From Shinella sp. UYSO24 (lineage in GTDB: Bacteria > Pseudomonadota > Alphaproteobacteria > Rhizobiales > Rhizobiaceae): a stretch of DNA of 64,000 bases. Every line of letters starts with the position of its first letter. Within the stretch, counting starts at the first letter, position 1. The stretch lies in assembly GCA_902167985.1 (NCBI GenBank), contig CABHNZ010000013.1, positions 1 through 64,000 of the forward strand, in the 5' to 3' direction. The position numbers and the translations under genes are program-made. Positions 36,535 to 46,529 of the stretch are shown here, in pieces. Under the pieces are notes generated by a model, which saw only the letters and a list, made by a program, of their open reading frames with translations, ran no database searches and was not told the origin of the DNA.

Positions 36535-37654
36535 ATGGCATTTATTGGCTTGATCACCGGCTATATCGTTCCCTTCATTCTGGTTCTGTCCCTGCTCGTC
36601 TTCGTGCATGAAATGGGGCACTACCTCGTCGGGCGCTGGTGCGGCATCCGTTCAACCGCTTTCTCGATCGGCTTCGGCCCGGAACTGGTCGGCTTCACCG
36701 ATCGCCGTGGCACCCGCTGGAAGATTTCTCTCATTCCGCTCGGCGGCTACGTGAAATTCTTTGGCGATGATGACGTGGCCAGCATGCCGGACGCAGACAG
36801 CGTCTCGCATATGAGCGAAGCCGACCGCGCCACGACGCTGGCCGGCGCCAAGCTCTGGAAGCGTGCCGCGACGGTCGCGGCCGGCCCGATTGCAAATTTC
36901 ATTCTGGCGATTGCCATCTTCGCCGTTCTCTTCTCCGTCTATGGCAAGATGATCGCCGATCCGGTTGTCGCGGAAGTGAAACCCGACAGCGCGGCTCAGG
37001 CGGCCGGCGTCCTGCCTGGAGATCGCCTCGTGGCGCTGGATGGCTCGAAGGTCTCGACCTTCGATGACGTGCGCCGCTATGTCGGTATCCGCCCGGAGAC
37101 CCGCATCGTCGTGACGGTCGAGCGCAACGGCCAGCGCATCGACCTGCCGATGGTGCCCAAGCGCACCGAGATGACCGACCAGTTCGGCAACAAGATCGAG
37201 CTCGGCTTGATCGGTATCGTGACGGATGAGCAGCGCGGCCATTTCCGACTTGAAACATTCACGCCGATTGAGGCGATCCATGAGGGTGTCAAGGAAACCG
37301 GCAATATCGTCACCGGCACGTTCCGCTACATCGGCAATCTGGTCACTGGCCGCATGAAGGCCGACCAGTTGGGCGGTCCGGTGCGCGTTGCGCAGGCCTC
37401 CGGCCAGATGGCGACATTGGGTATCGCGGCCGTCATCCAGCTTGCCGCCGTGCTCTCCGTTTCGATCGGTCTGCTGAACCTGATGCCGGTTCCGGTCCTC
37501 GATGGCGGGCACCTGGTTTTCTATGCAATAGAGGCAATCCGTGGAAAACTTGGGACAGGGGGCGCAGGAGGTTGCATTTCGCATCGGCCTCGCCATGGTG
37601 CTGAGCCTCATGGTATTCGCCACGTTCAACGACATATCCAACCTCATAGGCTGA
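36535..37654 (+). CDS. rseP: RIP metalloprotease RseP (frame broken near the end)
   Basis: About 373 residues when corrected. The zinc motif HEMGH is at 25-29, a PDZ domain covers about 130-200 (ADPVVAEVKPDSAAQAAGVLPGDRL in outline), and NLMPVPVLDGGHL supplies the third zinc ligand. It cuts membrane-embedded anti-sigma factors and signal peptides. The frame breaks near 37549 (GGAAAACTTGGG); restoring two bases gives GKPLGQGAQEVAFRIGL with a stop at 37654, as in the family. The written frame otherwise runs into 44 unrelated residues. Confidence 0.9.
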
Positions 37655-37850
37655 TATTGCGGATGGACGCAATAAACTGTTTATTCACCATAAAATGAGT
37701 GTTCCGTGGCGATATGGCCACGCCTCAAAAGGAAGTAAATAGAAATTAACGGGATACCTTGCTTGTAGGGCAAAAGCAGGTAAAACGACACACGTGGCCG
37801 GAGTCGGGCTCCACCCGCCGAGGGACAACGGGAAAAGGTAAGAATTGAAA

Positions 37851-40214
37851 ATGAAGGCTGGTTCAAAGTTTTTGAACGCAGTGTCGGCGTTTGCGCTGTC
37901 TACTGGTGTTGTTGCGTCGGGCGCGAGCGTGCTGGTGCTGGCTGCAACCTCCGTGGCAGAGGCCGCCGTCATTCGTAGCGTTCAAGTTCATGGTGCGCAG
38001 CGGGCAGGCGAGGAAGCCGTTCGTTCCAACTTGACCATTCGTCCGGGTGTTGCATTTTCGAACACCGATATCGATGACTCCGTGAAGAAGCTTTATGCGA
38101 CCGGATACTTCTCCGATGTTCGCATTGCAGTTTCCGGCAGTTCGCTCGTTGTCACGGTCAAGGAAAACCAGCTGATCAATCAGGTGGTCTTCAACGGCAA
38201 TCGCAAGATCAAGGACGACAAGCTGCAGGGCGCGGTTCAGACGCAGTCCCAGGGTCCTTATGATCCGTCGATCGTGAAGGCCGACGTTGAGCGCATCAAG
38301 GAAGCCTATCGCGCCATCGGCCGCAGCGACGTCGAAGTGACGACGCAGACGGCCCCGGTCGGTCCGGGTCGAATCAACCTTGCTTTCGTGATCAATGAAG
38401 GCGAGCGCACCAAGATCGCGGATATCAGCTTCGTCGGTAACAGCGCTTATAGCGATGGCCGCCTGAAGGCTGTGATCGCGACCAAGGAAACCGGTCCGCT
38501 CTCCTTCCTGACCCGTAAGGACGTTTACAGCGAAGACAAGCTGCATGCCGACGAAGAGTCGCTGCGCCAGTTCTACTACAATCACGGCTATCCGGATTTC
38601 CGCGTGATTTCGTCGAACGCGGTTCTCGATGAGGCGTCCAACAAATACACGATCACCTTCACGGTCGATGAAGGTCAGCGTTACCAGTATGGCGACATCG
38701 CGGTCGAATCGACGTCCCGGGCATCTCTGGTGCGCAGCTTCAGGATCTCGTCGAGACCAAGAAGGGCGATGTTTACAACGCCAAGCAGATCCAGAAGACG
38801 ATGGACGAGATCTCCCAGCGCGTTCGTCCGCTGGCTATCCGTTCGTTCGCGTCACCCCGCGCGCAACCGCGACATCAACGGTCACACGATCGGTATTTCC
38901 TACATGGTCGACCAGGGCGAGCGCGCCTATGTCGAGCGTATCGAAATCCGCGGCAACACCCGTACGCGTGACTATGTCATCCGTCGCGAATTCGACTTCT
39001 CCGAAGGCGATGCTTTCAATCAGTCGATGATCTCGCGCGCCAAGAAGCGCCTTGAGGCGCTTGGCTACTTCACGTCGGTCAACATCTCGACTACGCAGGG
39101 CTCCTCGCCGGATCGCGTCGTCGTTATCGTCAACGTCGAAGACCAGCCCACCGGTTCGTTCGGTATCGGCGCCGGTTACGCTGCTGGCGGCGACGGTGTT
39201 CTGCTCGAAGCTTCGATCGAGGAAAAGAACTTCCTCGGACGCGGTCAGTACATCCGCGTGGCGGCTGGTTACGGCACCGACGATTCGCGCACCTACAACA
39301 TCTCGTTCACCGAGCCCTATTTCCTCGGTTATCGTCTGGCGGCCGGTTTCGATCTCTTCAAGAGCTCGACCTCGTCTAACGACTACTACAAGTACGACGA
39401 ACAGGGCATCACCCTGCGTGTAACGGCACCGATCACCGACGATCTGGCGACGACGTTCCGCTACACCTACAAGCAGATCAAGTACCAGGAAGACGGCGCT
39501 TACGGCGACGACGGTCTCCCGTACACTGCTGACGACAAGATGTCGGCGCCCTACATCAACATGATCGAGCACGGCGATTACACGCAGTCCTCGATCTCGC
39601 AGACGCTGACCTACAACACGCTCGACAGCCAGACCCTGCCGCGCGAAGGCATCTATGCCACCGCAACGCAGGAATTTGCCGGCCTCGGCGGTGATTCGAA
39701 CTTCTACAAGATCTCGGGTCGTGCACGTTACTTCAAAACCCTCTCGACCGAAGCTGACCTGATCGGCTCGCTGTCGGTCGGCGGTGGTCACGTCTTCGCG
39801 ACCAATGGCGACAAGCTGAACGTCTTCGATCAGTTCACCGTCGGCGGCAAGCAGATCCGCGGCTTCAAGAACGATGGTCTCGGCCCGCGCACCGTCGATC
39901 ACGACGATCCGCTCGGCGGCACGACCTACTTCACCGCATCCGCAGAATTGTCGATGCCGATGCCTGGTCTTCCGGAAGATGCTGGTCTGCGTCTCGCAGC
40001 CTTCACCGATGCCGGTACCGTATTCGGTAACGACGTCAGCGGCCGCGGCGATGCAATCGAGGGAACCAGCATGGCCTGGCGCGCATCGGTTGGTGCGGGC
40101 GTCATGTGGGCGTCGCCATTCGGTAACATCCGCTTCGACTACGCTCAGCCGGTCGTCAAGGAATCCTTCGACAAGGTACAGCAGTTCCGGTTCAGCATGG
40201 CGAACCAGTTCTGA
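37851..40214 (+). CDS. bamA: Outer membrane protein assembly factor BamA (internally out of frame for about 50 codons)
   Basis: About 788 residues, start ATG 37851 (MKAGSKFLNAVSAFALSTG), with a signal peptide. POTRA domains follow (VQVHGAQRAGEEAVRSNL; VVFNGNRKIKDDKL; VSFVGNSAYSDGRL). The C-terminal barrel has VGGKQIRGFKNDGLGPR, the RGF motif, and ends in FRFSMANQF with the terminal Phe. Three single-base losses near 38713, 38825 and 38860 put about 50 codons of one POTRA domain out of frame, then cancel. Corrected, the region reads GISGAQLQDLVETKKGDVYN. It inserts barrel proteins into the outer membrane and is essential. Confidence 0.93.
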   Translation: MKAGSKFLNAVSAFALSTGVVASGASVLVLAATSVAEAAVIRSVQVHGAQRAGEEAVRSNLTIRPGVAFSNTDIDDSVKKLYATGYFSDVRIAVSGSSLVVTVKENQLINQVVFNGNRKIKDDKLQGAVQTQSQGPYDPSIVKADVERIKEAYRAIGRSDVEVTTQTAPVGPGRINLAFVINEGERTKIADISFVGNSAYSDGRLKAVIATKETGPLSFLTRKDVYSEDKLHADEESLRQFYYNHGYPDFRVISSNAVLDEASNKYTITFTVDEGQRYQYGDIAVESTSRASLVRSFRISSRPRRAMFTTPSRSRRRWTRSPSAFVRWLSVRSRHPARNRDINGHTIGISYMVDQGERAYVERIEIRGNTRTRDYVIRREFDFSEGDAFNQSMISRAKKRLEALGYFTSVNISTTQGSSPDRVVVIVNVEDQPTGSFGIGAGYAAGGDGVLLEASIEEKNFLGRGQYIRVAAGYGTDDSRTYNISFTEPYFLGYRLAAGFDLFKSSTSSNDYYKYDEQGITLRVTAPITDDLATTFRYTYKQIKYQEDGAYGDDGLPYTADDKMSAPYINMIEHGDYTQSSISQTLTYNTLDSQTLPREGIYATATQEFAGLGGDSNFYKISGRARYFKTLSTEADLIGSLSVGGGHVFATNGDKLNVFDQFTVGGKQIRGFKNDGLGPRTVDHDDPLGGTTYFTASAELSMPMPGLPEDAGLRLAAFTDAGTVFGNDVSGRGDAIEGTSMAWRASVGAGVMWASPFGNIRFDYAQPVVKESFDKVQQFRFSMANQF

Positions 40215-40219
40215 TCATG

Positions 40220-40241
40220 TCCGGCCGCTTCGGCGGCCGGA
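40220..40241 (+). promoter_or_regulatory. UUCG-capped hairpin between bamA and lpxD
   Basis: TCCGGCCGC and GCGGCCGGA make a perfect 9-bp stem capped by a C(UUCG)G tetraloop, five bases after the bamA stop. There is no T-run, so it is more likely a barrier to 3' decay than a terminator. Confidence 0.6.
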
Positions 40242-40265
40242 ACCCTGTTCCGGAGCCAAGGCTTT

Positions 40266-41346
40266 ATGGACCATATTGACTTCTTCCCGCCCCATCATGG
40301 CGTGAGCCTGCGCGAGCTGGCAGCCCATCTTGGGGCTGAATTGCTTGTGCCTGACACCAGTCCTGATGCCGGCAATGTGCTGATACGCTCGGTTGCGCCG
40401 GTCGCGCGCGCAAAGCCGGGCGAGATCTGCTATATCCTGTCGCGCAGGAGCCGGGCTGAGCTTGAAACCTGCAACGCGTCGGCGATCGTCTGCGATCCCG
40501 CCCTGCGCTCGTTGATCCCGGCACATCTTCCCGTCTTGCAGACGAAGACCCCGGCGACGGCCTTTGCCATCGCTGGTGGTTTCCTGCATCCGAAGGCTTT
40601 GCGCCCGGCACCGATCACGTCGCGCCGGCAGGCGGCATTTCGCCTGCAGCCTTTGTCGATCCGACGGCAAGGCTTGAGCAGAACGTGACGGTCGAGCCGA
40701 TGGCCGTGATCGGTGCGAATGTCGAGATCGGCGAAGGCAGCGTGATCGGCGCAGGCGCGTGATCGGGGCCGACGTCAAGATCGGCCGTAACTGCACCGTG
40801 GCGGCCGGCGCCAGCGTTCTCGTTGCTCTCATCGGCAATAACGTGACGATCCATAACGGTGCCCGCATCGGCCAGGATGGCTTCGGCAACGCGCCCGGTC
40901 CTCGCGGAATGATCAAGATCGTCCAGATCGGGCGGGTCATCATCCAGGACAATGTCTCGATCGGCGCGAATACGACTGTCGATCGTGGTGCCATGGACGA
41001 TACGGTCATCGGCGAAGGCACGAAGATCGACAATCAGGTTCAGGTGGCGCATAACGTGCGCATTGGCCGTCATTGCGGTATTGCGGCAGGCGTCGGCATC
41101 GCCGGTTCAGCCCATATCGGCAACGGTGTTCTGATCGGCGGCGCATCGGGTATCAACGGGCATATCACGATTGGTGACGGTGTTCAGATTGCCGCCATGA
41201 GCGGTGTCGTGGCCAGCATTCCGCCGGGGCTTGTCTATGGCGGCATTCCGGCGCGGCCGATGAAGGATTTCCTGCGCGAGATGGCCGAGAAGATGGTCAG
41301 CGTAGACGAGCGGGCGAAACGCAAAGGAGAGAATAAAAATGACTGA
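40266..41346 (+). CDS. lpxD: UDP-3-O-(3-hydroxyacyl)glucosamine N-acyltransferase (frame broken twice)
   Basis: About 360 residues when corrected. The uridine-binding N-terminal domain (ISLRELAAHLGAE-like, then AKPGEICYILSRRSRAEL) precedes hexapeptide repeats (VIGANVEIGEGSVIGAGA, DVKIGRNCTVAAGASV). The catalytic His is in VQVAHNVRIGRHCGIAAGVGIAGS. It adds the second hydroxyacyl chain to lipid A. The frame breaks near 40606 (CCC for CCCC) and 40759 (GCGTGATC for GCGGTGATC). The stop overlaps the fabZ start by eight bases. Confidence 0.9.
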
Positions 41347-41802
41347 TGAGACCAAGCCGGAACTCGGCGCGGCCGACATTCAGGAAATCATGAAGCTTTT
41401 GCCGCATCGGTATCCGTTCCTGCTCGTCGACAAGATCGTCGAGATCGACGGCGACAATACCGCGATCGGCATCAAGAACGTGACCGCCAGCGAGCCGCAT
41501 TTTGCCGGCCATTTTCCCGACCGTCCGATCATGCCGGGCGTGCTGATCGTCGAGGGCATGGCCCAGACGGCTGGCGCCATCTGCGCACGCAAGGAAGGCG
41601 AAGGCGGCAATCTCGTCTACTTCATGACGATCGACAATGCCCGTTTCCGCAAGCCGGTTGTTCCGGGCGATCGCCTCGAATATCATGTCACCAAGCAGAA
41701 ACAGCGCGGCAATATCTGGAAGTTCCATTGCGACGCCAAGGTTGATGGCGTTCTCGTGGCGGAAGCGATATCGGCGCGATGATGCGTAAGGGCAACGAAT
41801 GA
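41339..41802 (+). CDS. fabZ: 3-hydroxyacyl-ACP dehydratase FabZ (frame broken near the end)
   Basis: 154 residues when corrected. LLPHRYPFLLVDKI and HFAGHFPDRPIMPGVLIVEGMAQTAGA carry the catalytic His and Glu. It removes water from 3-hydroxyacyl-ACP, and here sits beside lpxD and lpxA because both compete for the same substrates. The frame breaks at about 41766 (GAAGCGATATC for GAAGCCGATATC). The true end, ADIGAMMRKGNE, stops at 41802 and overlaps the lpxA ATG as ATGA. Confidence 0.92.
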
Positions 41803-42614
41803 CGACGATTGCGGCCAGCGCACGCATCCACTCCATGGCGGTGGTGGAAGATGGTGCAGTGATCGGCGAGAACGTGGTGATCGGCCCGTTCGCGCATATC
41901 GGTCCGCGCGTCGTGCTGAAGGATGGCGTCGAAGTCATGTCCCATGCGGTCGTGACCGGCAAGACCGAGATCGGTGCCGGCTCGCGTATCTTCTCCATGG
42001 CGGTGATCGGTGGCGTTTCGCAGAGCCTTCACGAGGCCGGCGAGGATTCGACGCTGACCGTTGGTGAGCGCTGCACCATGCGTGAAGGCGTGACCATGAA
42101 CACCGGCACTGTTGGTGGTGGCGGTCGCACGGTCGTCGGCGATGACTGCCTTTTCCTTGCAAACTGCCACGTTGCCCATGATTGCATTCTCGGCAGCGGC
42201 ATCATCATGTCCAACAACGTGATGCTGGCCGGCCATGTGCATGTCGGCGATCGCGCCATTCTCGGTGGCGGTTCGGCCGTTCACCAGTTCACCCGCATTG
42301 GCCGTCACGCCTTTATCGGTGGTCTTTCGGCGGTGAACTACGACGTCATTCCCTACGGCATGTTGAACGGCAATCCCGGCATTCTGGGTGGCCTCAATGT
42401 CGTCGGCATGACCCGCTCGGGCGTCGAGCGAGCAACGATCCATCAGGTGCGTCGGGCCTTCAAGCAGATCTTCGAGGCTGAAGGCAATGTTCGCGAGAAT
42501 GCCGCTGCCATCCGTGACGAATATGCCGACTGCAAGGAAGTGATGGAAATCCTCGATTTCATCGCTGCCGAAAGCGATCGCTCCTTCTCCTCGCCGCATC
42601 GCAGGCGGGGCTGA
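41799..42614 (+). CDS. lpxA: Acyl-ACP--UDP-N-acetylglucosamine O-acyltransferase
   Basis: 271 residues, first enzyme of lipid A synthesis. Left-handed beta-helix repeats (VVEDGAVIGENVVIGPFAHIG) lead to the catalytic His in CHVAHDCILGSGIIMSNNVMLAGHVHV. The C-terminal helices follow. The last residues (SFSSPHRRRG) look odd. In the next frame the sequence GLIAMGGPTGGPQGGL ends at 42658, exactly overlapping the likely lpxI GTG, so a lost base near 42590 is possible. The core is intact. Confidence 0.94.
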   Translation: MTTIAASARIHSMAVVEDGAVIGENVVIGPFAHIGPRVVLKDGVEVMSHAVVTGKTEIGAGSRIFSMAVIGGVSQSLHEAGEDSTLTVGERCTMREGVTMNTGTVGGGGRTVVGDDCLFLANCHVAHDCILGSGIIMSNNVMLAGHVHVGDRAILGGGSAVHQFTRIGRHAFIGGLSAVNYDVIPYGMLNGNPGILGGLNVVGMTRSGVERATIHQVRRAFKQIFEAEGNVRENAAAIRDEYADCKEVMEILDFIAAESDRSFSSPHRRRG

Positions 42615-42654
42615 TTGCCATGGGTGGCCCCACCGGTGGCCCCCAAGGCGGCCT

Positions 42655-43562
42655 GTGAATGTTATGGAAGGCGGCCCGGCAGGCAGATCTGCCGCCAGTG
42701 GCCGTCTTGCCATCATCGCGGGGCGCGGTTTTCTACCGCGCTATCTTGCCGAGGCGGCCAGGCTGCCGGAGGCAATCCCCTCATCATTCTCCTGAACAAT
42801 GAAGCCGAAGACCGTTTCGACGGGTTTCAGACCGAGCCCATGGGCATTGCCGATATCGGCCGGTTTGCCGGACTGCTGAAAACCTACGGCATAGACCGTG
42901 CGGTGCTATCGGGTGGCGTGCGTCGTCGGCCCGACTGGCGCGAGATCCGCCCGACCTTCAAGACGCTGAGGCAATTGCCCAATATTATCCGCGCACTGTC
43001 CCGCGGTGGTGACGACGCGCTTCTGCGCGCCGCCATGGGTATTATCGAGGCGGAAGGTTGCCGGGTGATCGGCGCCCATGAAATCGCACCTGACCTTTTG
43101 ATGCGGCTTGGCGCTATCGGCCGCCACGCACCTTTGGCCGAGGATCTGCGCGACATTGCCCGCGCGGCCGAGGCCGCGCGCAAGCTTGGCGAGCTTGATA
43201 TCGGTCAGGGCGCCGTCAGCGTCGGCGGCCGTGTCGTGGCGCTTGAAGGCGTCGAAGGAACGGACCGGATGCTGGAACGCGTCGCATCGCTTCGCGCCGA
43301 AGGCCGCATCTCGCAACGTCGCAAGGGCGTGCTGGTCAAGCTCTGCAAGCCGCAGCAGGATATGCGCGCCGACCTGCCGACGATCGGACCTTCGACGGTC
43401 GAGACCGCGCTGAAGGCGGGCCTCGCCGGTGTGGCGGTCGAAGCCGGCCGGGCGCTTGTCCTGGAAGAGGCGGCCCTGATCGCCGCTGCAGATGCGGCAG
43501 GTCTGTTCATCTGCGGCATCGATCCGCTTCAGCCGACGCTCGGCCTCGACACAACCATCTGA
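42655..43562 (+). CDS. lpxI: UDP-2,3-diacylglucosamine pyrophosphatase LpxI (frame broken once)
   Basis: About 302 residues when corrected. RLAIIAGRGFLPRYLAEAARAAGG starts the family N-terminus, and DRAVLSGGVRRRPDW and GAHEIAPDLLMRLG follow. DLPTIGPSTVETALKAGLAGVAVEAGRALVLE is in the C-terminal domain. It cleaves UDP-2,3-diacylglucosamine to lipid X in alphaproteobacteria, replacing LpxH. I chose GTG at 42655 (AAGG upstream); ATG at 42664 is possible. The frame breaks near 42761, where AGGCTGCC should be AGGGCTGCC. Confidence 0.9.
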
Positions 43563-43574
43563 GGAGATCGCGCC

Positions 43575-44782
43575 ATGCCGGCCGACAGGACGACGACGGA
43601 AATGGCTGGGCACGGTCGCCCGCTCAAAATCGGCATCATCGCGGGCGAAGTGTCCGGTGATCTGCTTGGCGCCGATCTCGTCGCTGCTCTGAAAAAGGCC
43701 CATCCCGGTCCGATCGAGCTGATCGGTGTTGGCGGTGACGGCCTGATCGGCGAGGGCCTTGTCTCGCTTTTCGATTTTTCCGAACTGTCGATCATGGGTA
43801 TCACGCAGGTTCTGTCGAAGCTGCCGAGCCTGATCCGCCGCATCAACCAGACGGCCGCGGCGCTGATTGCCGCAAGGCCTGATGTGCTTATGATCATAGA
43901 TAGCCCGGATTTCACCCATCGGGTGGCGAAGAAGGTGAGGGCGGCGCTGCCGCAATTGCCGATCGTCAACTATGTCTGCCCGAGCGTCTGGGCCTGGAAG
44001 GAATATCGGGCAACGGCCATGCTTGGCTATGTCGACCATGTTCTGGCCGTCCTGCCCTTCGAGCCGGCTGCGATGGAACGGCTCGGCGGCCCGCCGACAA
44101 CCTTCGTCGGCCACCGGCTGACGGCAGATCCCGATATCCTGAGGTCCGTGCCGCGCGTCAGGCCCGCGGCGTGCCGGTAAAGGGGGAGCGGCGCACGATC
44201 ATGCTCCTGCCGGGCTCGCGAGGCAGCGAAATCAGGACGCTTCTGCCGGTCTTCGGCGAGGCTGCGAAGGAATTCGAAACGCGCAACGGCCCGACCCGCT
44301 TCGTGCTGCCAACGGTTGCCCGCCGGGAGGCACTGGTGCGGGAGATGGCGGCGAAACTCCCGGTCAAGGTCGAGATCACGGCCGACAGTGCCGGCAAGTG
44401 GCAGGCTTTTACGGATGCCGACGCGGCCATGGCGGCCTCCGGCACGGTCATCCTCGAACTCGGCCTTGCGACCGTCCCTGTCGTCTCGGCCTACAAGGCC
44501 GATTGGCTGATCAAGCTGATGGCGTCGCGCATCAAGATATGGACCGGCGCCCTGCCGAACCTGATCGCCGACTATCCCGTCGTGCCCGAATATCTGAATG
44601 AAGTGGTGCGGCCCGGCAGTCTCTGCCGCTGGGTGGAACGCCTGTCTGTGGAGACGCTGCAGCGTCAGGCGATGACGGAAGGCTTCGCCACCGTATGGGA
44701 TCGGCTGAACGTCGCCGTTCCCCCCGGCGAGGCAGCGGCCGGCATCGTCCTGCGCTACGCACTTTCAGGCCGCGGCCAGTAA
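43575..44782 (+). CDS. lpxB: Lipid-A-disaccharide synthase (frame broken once)
   Basis: About 402 residues when corrected. KIGIIAGEVSGDLLGADLVAALK opens the glycosyltransferase fold, FSELSIMGITQVLSKLPSL is typical, and YVCPSVWAWKEYRA and LLPGSRGSEIRTLLPVF are hallmarks of the family. It joins lipid X and UDP-diacylglucosamine. The frame breaks near 44141 (CTGAGGTCC for CTGGAGGTCC). It starts 12 bp after lpxI and is convergent with gltA across a strong terminator. Confidence 0.9.
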
Positions 44783-44876
44783 ACGGCACCATCTTCGCAT
44801 CCCGAATTCAGGGTAAAGTGAGCCGGCTGGCGTGCCGTCAGTCTTCTCTGGTCCCCATTCACGCCCGAATGAAAAA

Positions 44877-44906
44877 AAAAGCCCGGTCATCGCTGATCGG
44901 GCTTTT
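44877..44906. terminator. Bidirectional terminator between lpxB and gltA
   Basis: AAAAGCCCG and CGGGCTTTT form a 9-bp stem with a 12-nt loop. Nine As at 44872-44880 give a T9 tail on the minus strand for gltA, and TTTT ends the plus-strand arm for lpxB. Confidence 0.8.
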
Positions 44907-44927
44907 GATCTTCTCGGTGAGGCGCTC

Positions 44928-46217
44928 TTAGCGCTTCGAGACCGGCAGGTAATCGCGCTGCGGTTCGCCCGTGTAGAGCTGACGCGGGCGACCGATACGC
45001 TGCTGCGGATCTTCGATCATTTCGGCCCACTGCGCGATCCAGCCGACGGTACGCGCGAGCGCGAAGAGAACGGTGAACATCGTGGTGGGGAAGCCCATCG
45101 CCTTCAGCGTGATGCCCGAATAGAAGTCGATGTTCGGGTAGAGCTTCTTCTCGATGAAGTAAGGATCGGTGAGCGCGATCTTTTCGAGCTCCATGGCGAC
45201 CTGCAGGAGCGGATCGTCCTTGTGGCCGAGTTCGGCCAGCACTTCATGCGTGGTCTTCTGCATGATCTTGGCGCGCGGGTCGTAGTTCTTGTAGACGCGG
45301 TGGCCAAAGCCCATCAGGCGGAACGGATCGTTCTTGTCCTTGGCGCGGGCGATGAATTCCGGAATACGGTCAACCGAGCCGATTTCCGACAGCATGTTGA
45401 GCGCTGCTTCGTTGGCGCCGCCATGCGCCGGGCCCCAGAGGCAGGCAATGCCTGCGGCGATACAGGCGAACGGGTTGGCGCCCGAAGAACCGGCCAGACG
45501 AACGGTCGACGTCGATGCGTTCTGCTCGTGGTCCGCATGCAGGATGAAGATGCGGTCCATCGCGCGGGCCAGAACCGGGTTCACCACGTAGTCTTCGCAA
45601 GGAACGGCAAAGCACATGCGCAGGAAGTTCGACGCATAGTCGAGATTGTTCTGCGGGTAAACGAAGGGCTGGCCGATATGGTACTTGTAGGCCATCGCGG
45701 CGAGCGTCGGCATCTTGGCGATCATGCGCAGCGAAGCGACCATGCGCTGATGCGGATCGGTGATGTCGGTGGAGTCGTGATAGAAAGCCGAGAGAGCGCC
45801 GACACAGCCGCACATGACGGCCATCGGGTGGGCATCGCGACGGAAGCCGGTGAAGAAACGGCTCATCTGCTCATGCACCATCGTGTGCATGGTCACGCGC
45901 TGGTCGAAATCCTTCTTCTGCGCTGCCGTCGGCAGTTCGCCGTAAAGAAGCAGGTAGCAGGTTTCGAGGAAGTCGCCATGCTCGGCGAGCTGCTCGATCG
46001 GATAACCGCGATGCAGGAGCACGCCGGCGTCACCATCGATATAGGTAATCTTGGATTCGCAGGATGCGGTGGACGTAAAGCCCGGATCATAGGTGAAAGC
46101 GCCGGTCTGCTTGTAGAGCGAACCGATGTCGATCACGTCCGGACCGATCGAACCAGACTTTACCGCCAGGTCAACTTTCTTGTCACCGAGTACGAGGTTT
46201 GCGCTTCTGTCCGTCAT
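44928..46217 (-). CDS. gltA: Citrate synthase (type II)
   Basis: 429 residues. ATYDPGFTSTASCESKITYIDGDAGVLLHRGYPIEQLA-type N-terminus (here AFTYDPGFTS), HADHEQNASTSTVRLAG with a catalytic His, and GFGHRVYKNYDPRA with the second. It condenses oxaloacetate and acetyl-CoA at the entry to the TCA cycle. It is the allosteric hexameric bacterial type by length. The frame is intact. It diverges from comEC, with 312 bp between. Confidence 0.97.
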   Translation of the reverse strand: MTDRSANLVLGDKKVDLAVKSGSIGPDVIDIGSLYKQTGAFTYDPGFTSTASCESKITYIDGDAGVLLHRGYPIEQLAEHGDFLETCYLLLYGELPTAAQKKDFDQRVTMHTMVHEQMSRFFTGFRRDAHPMAVMCGCVGALSAFYHDSTDITDPHQRMVASLRMIAKMPTLAAMAYKYHIGQPFVYPQNNLDYASNFLRMCFAVPCEDYVVNPVLARAMDRIFILHADHEQNASTSTVRLAGSSGANPFACIAAGIACLWGPAHGGANEAALNMLSEIGSVDRIPEFIARAKDKNDPFRLMGFGHRVYKNYDPRAKIMQKTTHEVLAELGHKDDPLLQVAMELEKIALTDPYFIEKKLYPNIDFYSGITLKAMGFPTTMFTVLFALARTVGWIAQWAEMIEDPQQRIGRPRQLYTGEPQRDYLPVSKR

Positions 46218-46529
46218 GCTGAGTCCTCCAACCTGTTGGCGGATGGCGCCCGAAAAGCGCCATATGAGTTAAGCGTCCACAACTTGCTATATGATAGAAA
46301 CGCCGCTGCCAAGCGCCCCTGACGGCATTTTGTGCAGCGCGAAAAATATTGTGCAGGCCCCGGAAAAGCCCTCCCAACTTCTTGTTGCAGCCCGACAAAG
46401 GCGTTTCGGGCCTATTTCGCTTTGCGGCAAGTTGACGCAGGAAAAAGAAACGCGCAGGTTGTAATTCTTTAGTCGGTCTTTGTCGAAAATTTGAGTGCGT
46501 CATGAGGCGGCGATCCGCATTTTCGGGGC
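46218..46529. other. Divergent region between gltA and comEC
   Basis: 312 bp. It should hold the gltA promoter. The first 100 bp are AT-richer and the rest has no clear coding signal. The region beyond, up to about 46750, also reads poorly as comEC, so the true non-coding stretch may be longer. Confidence 0.4.
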
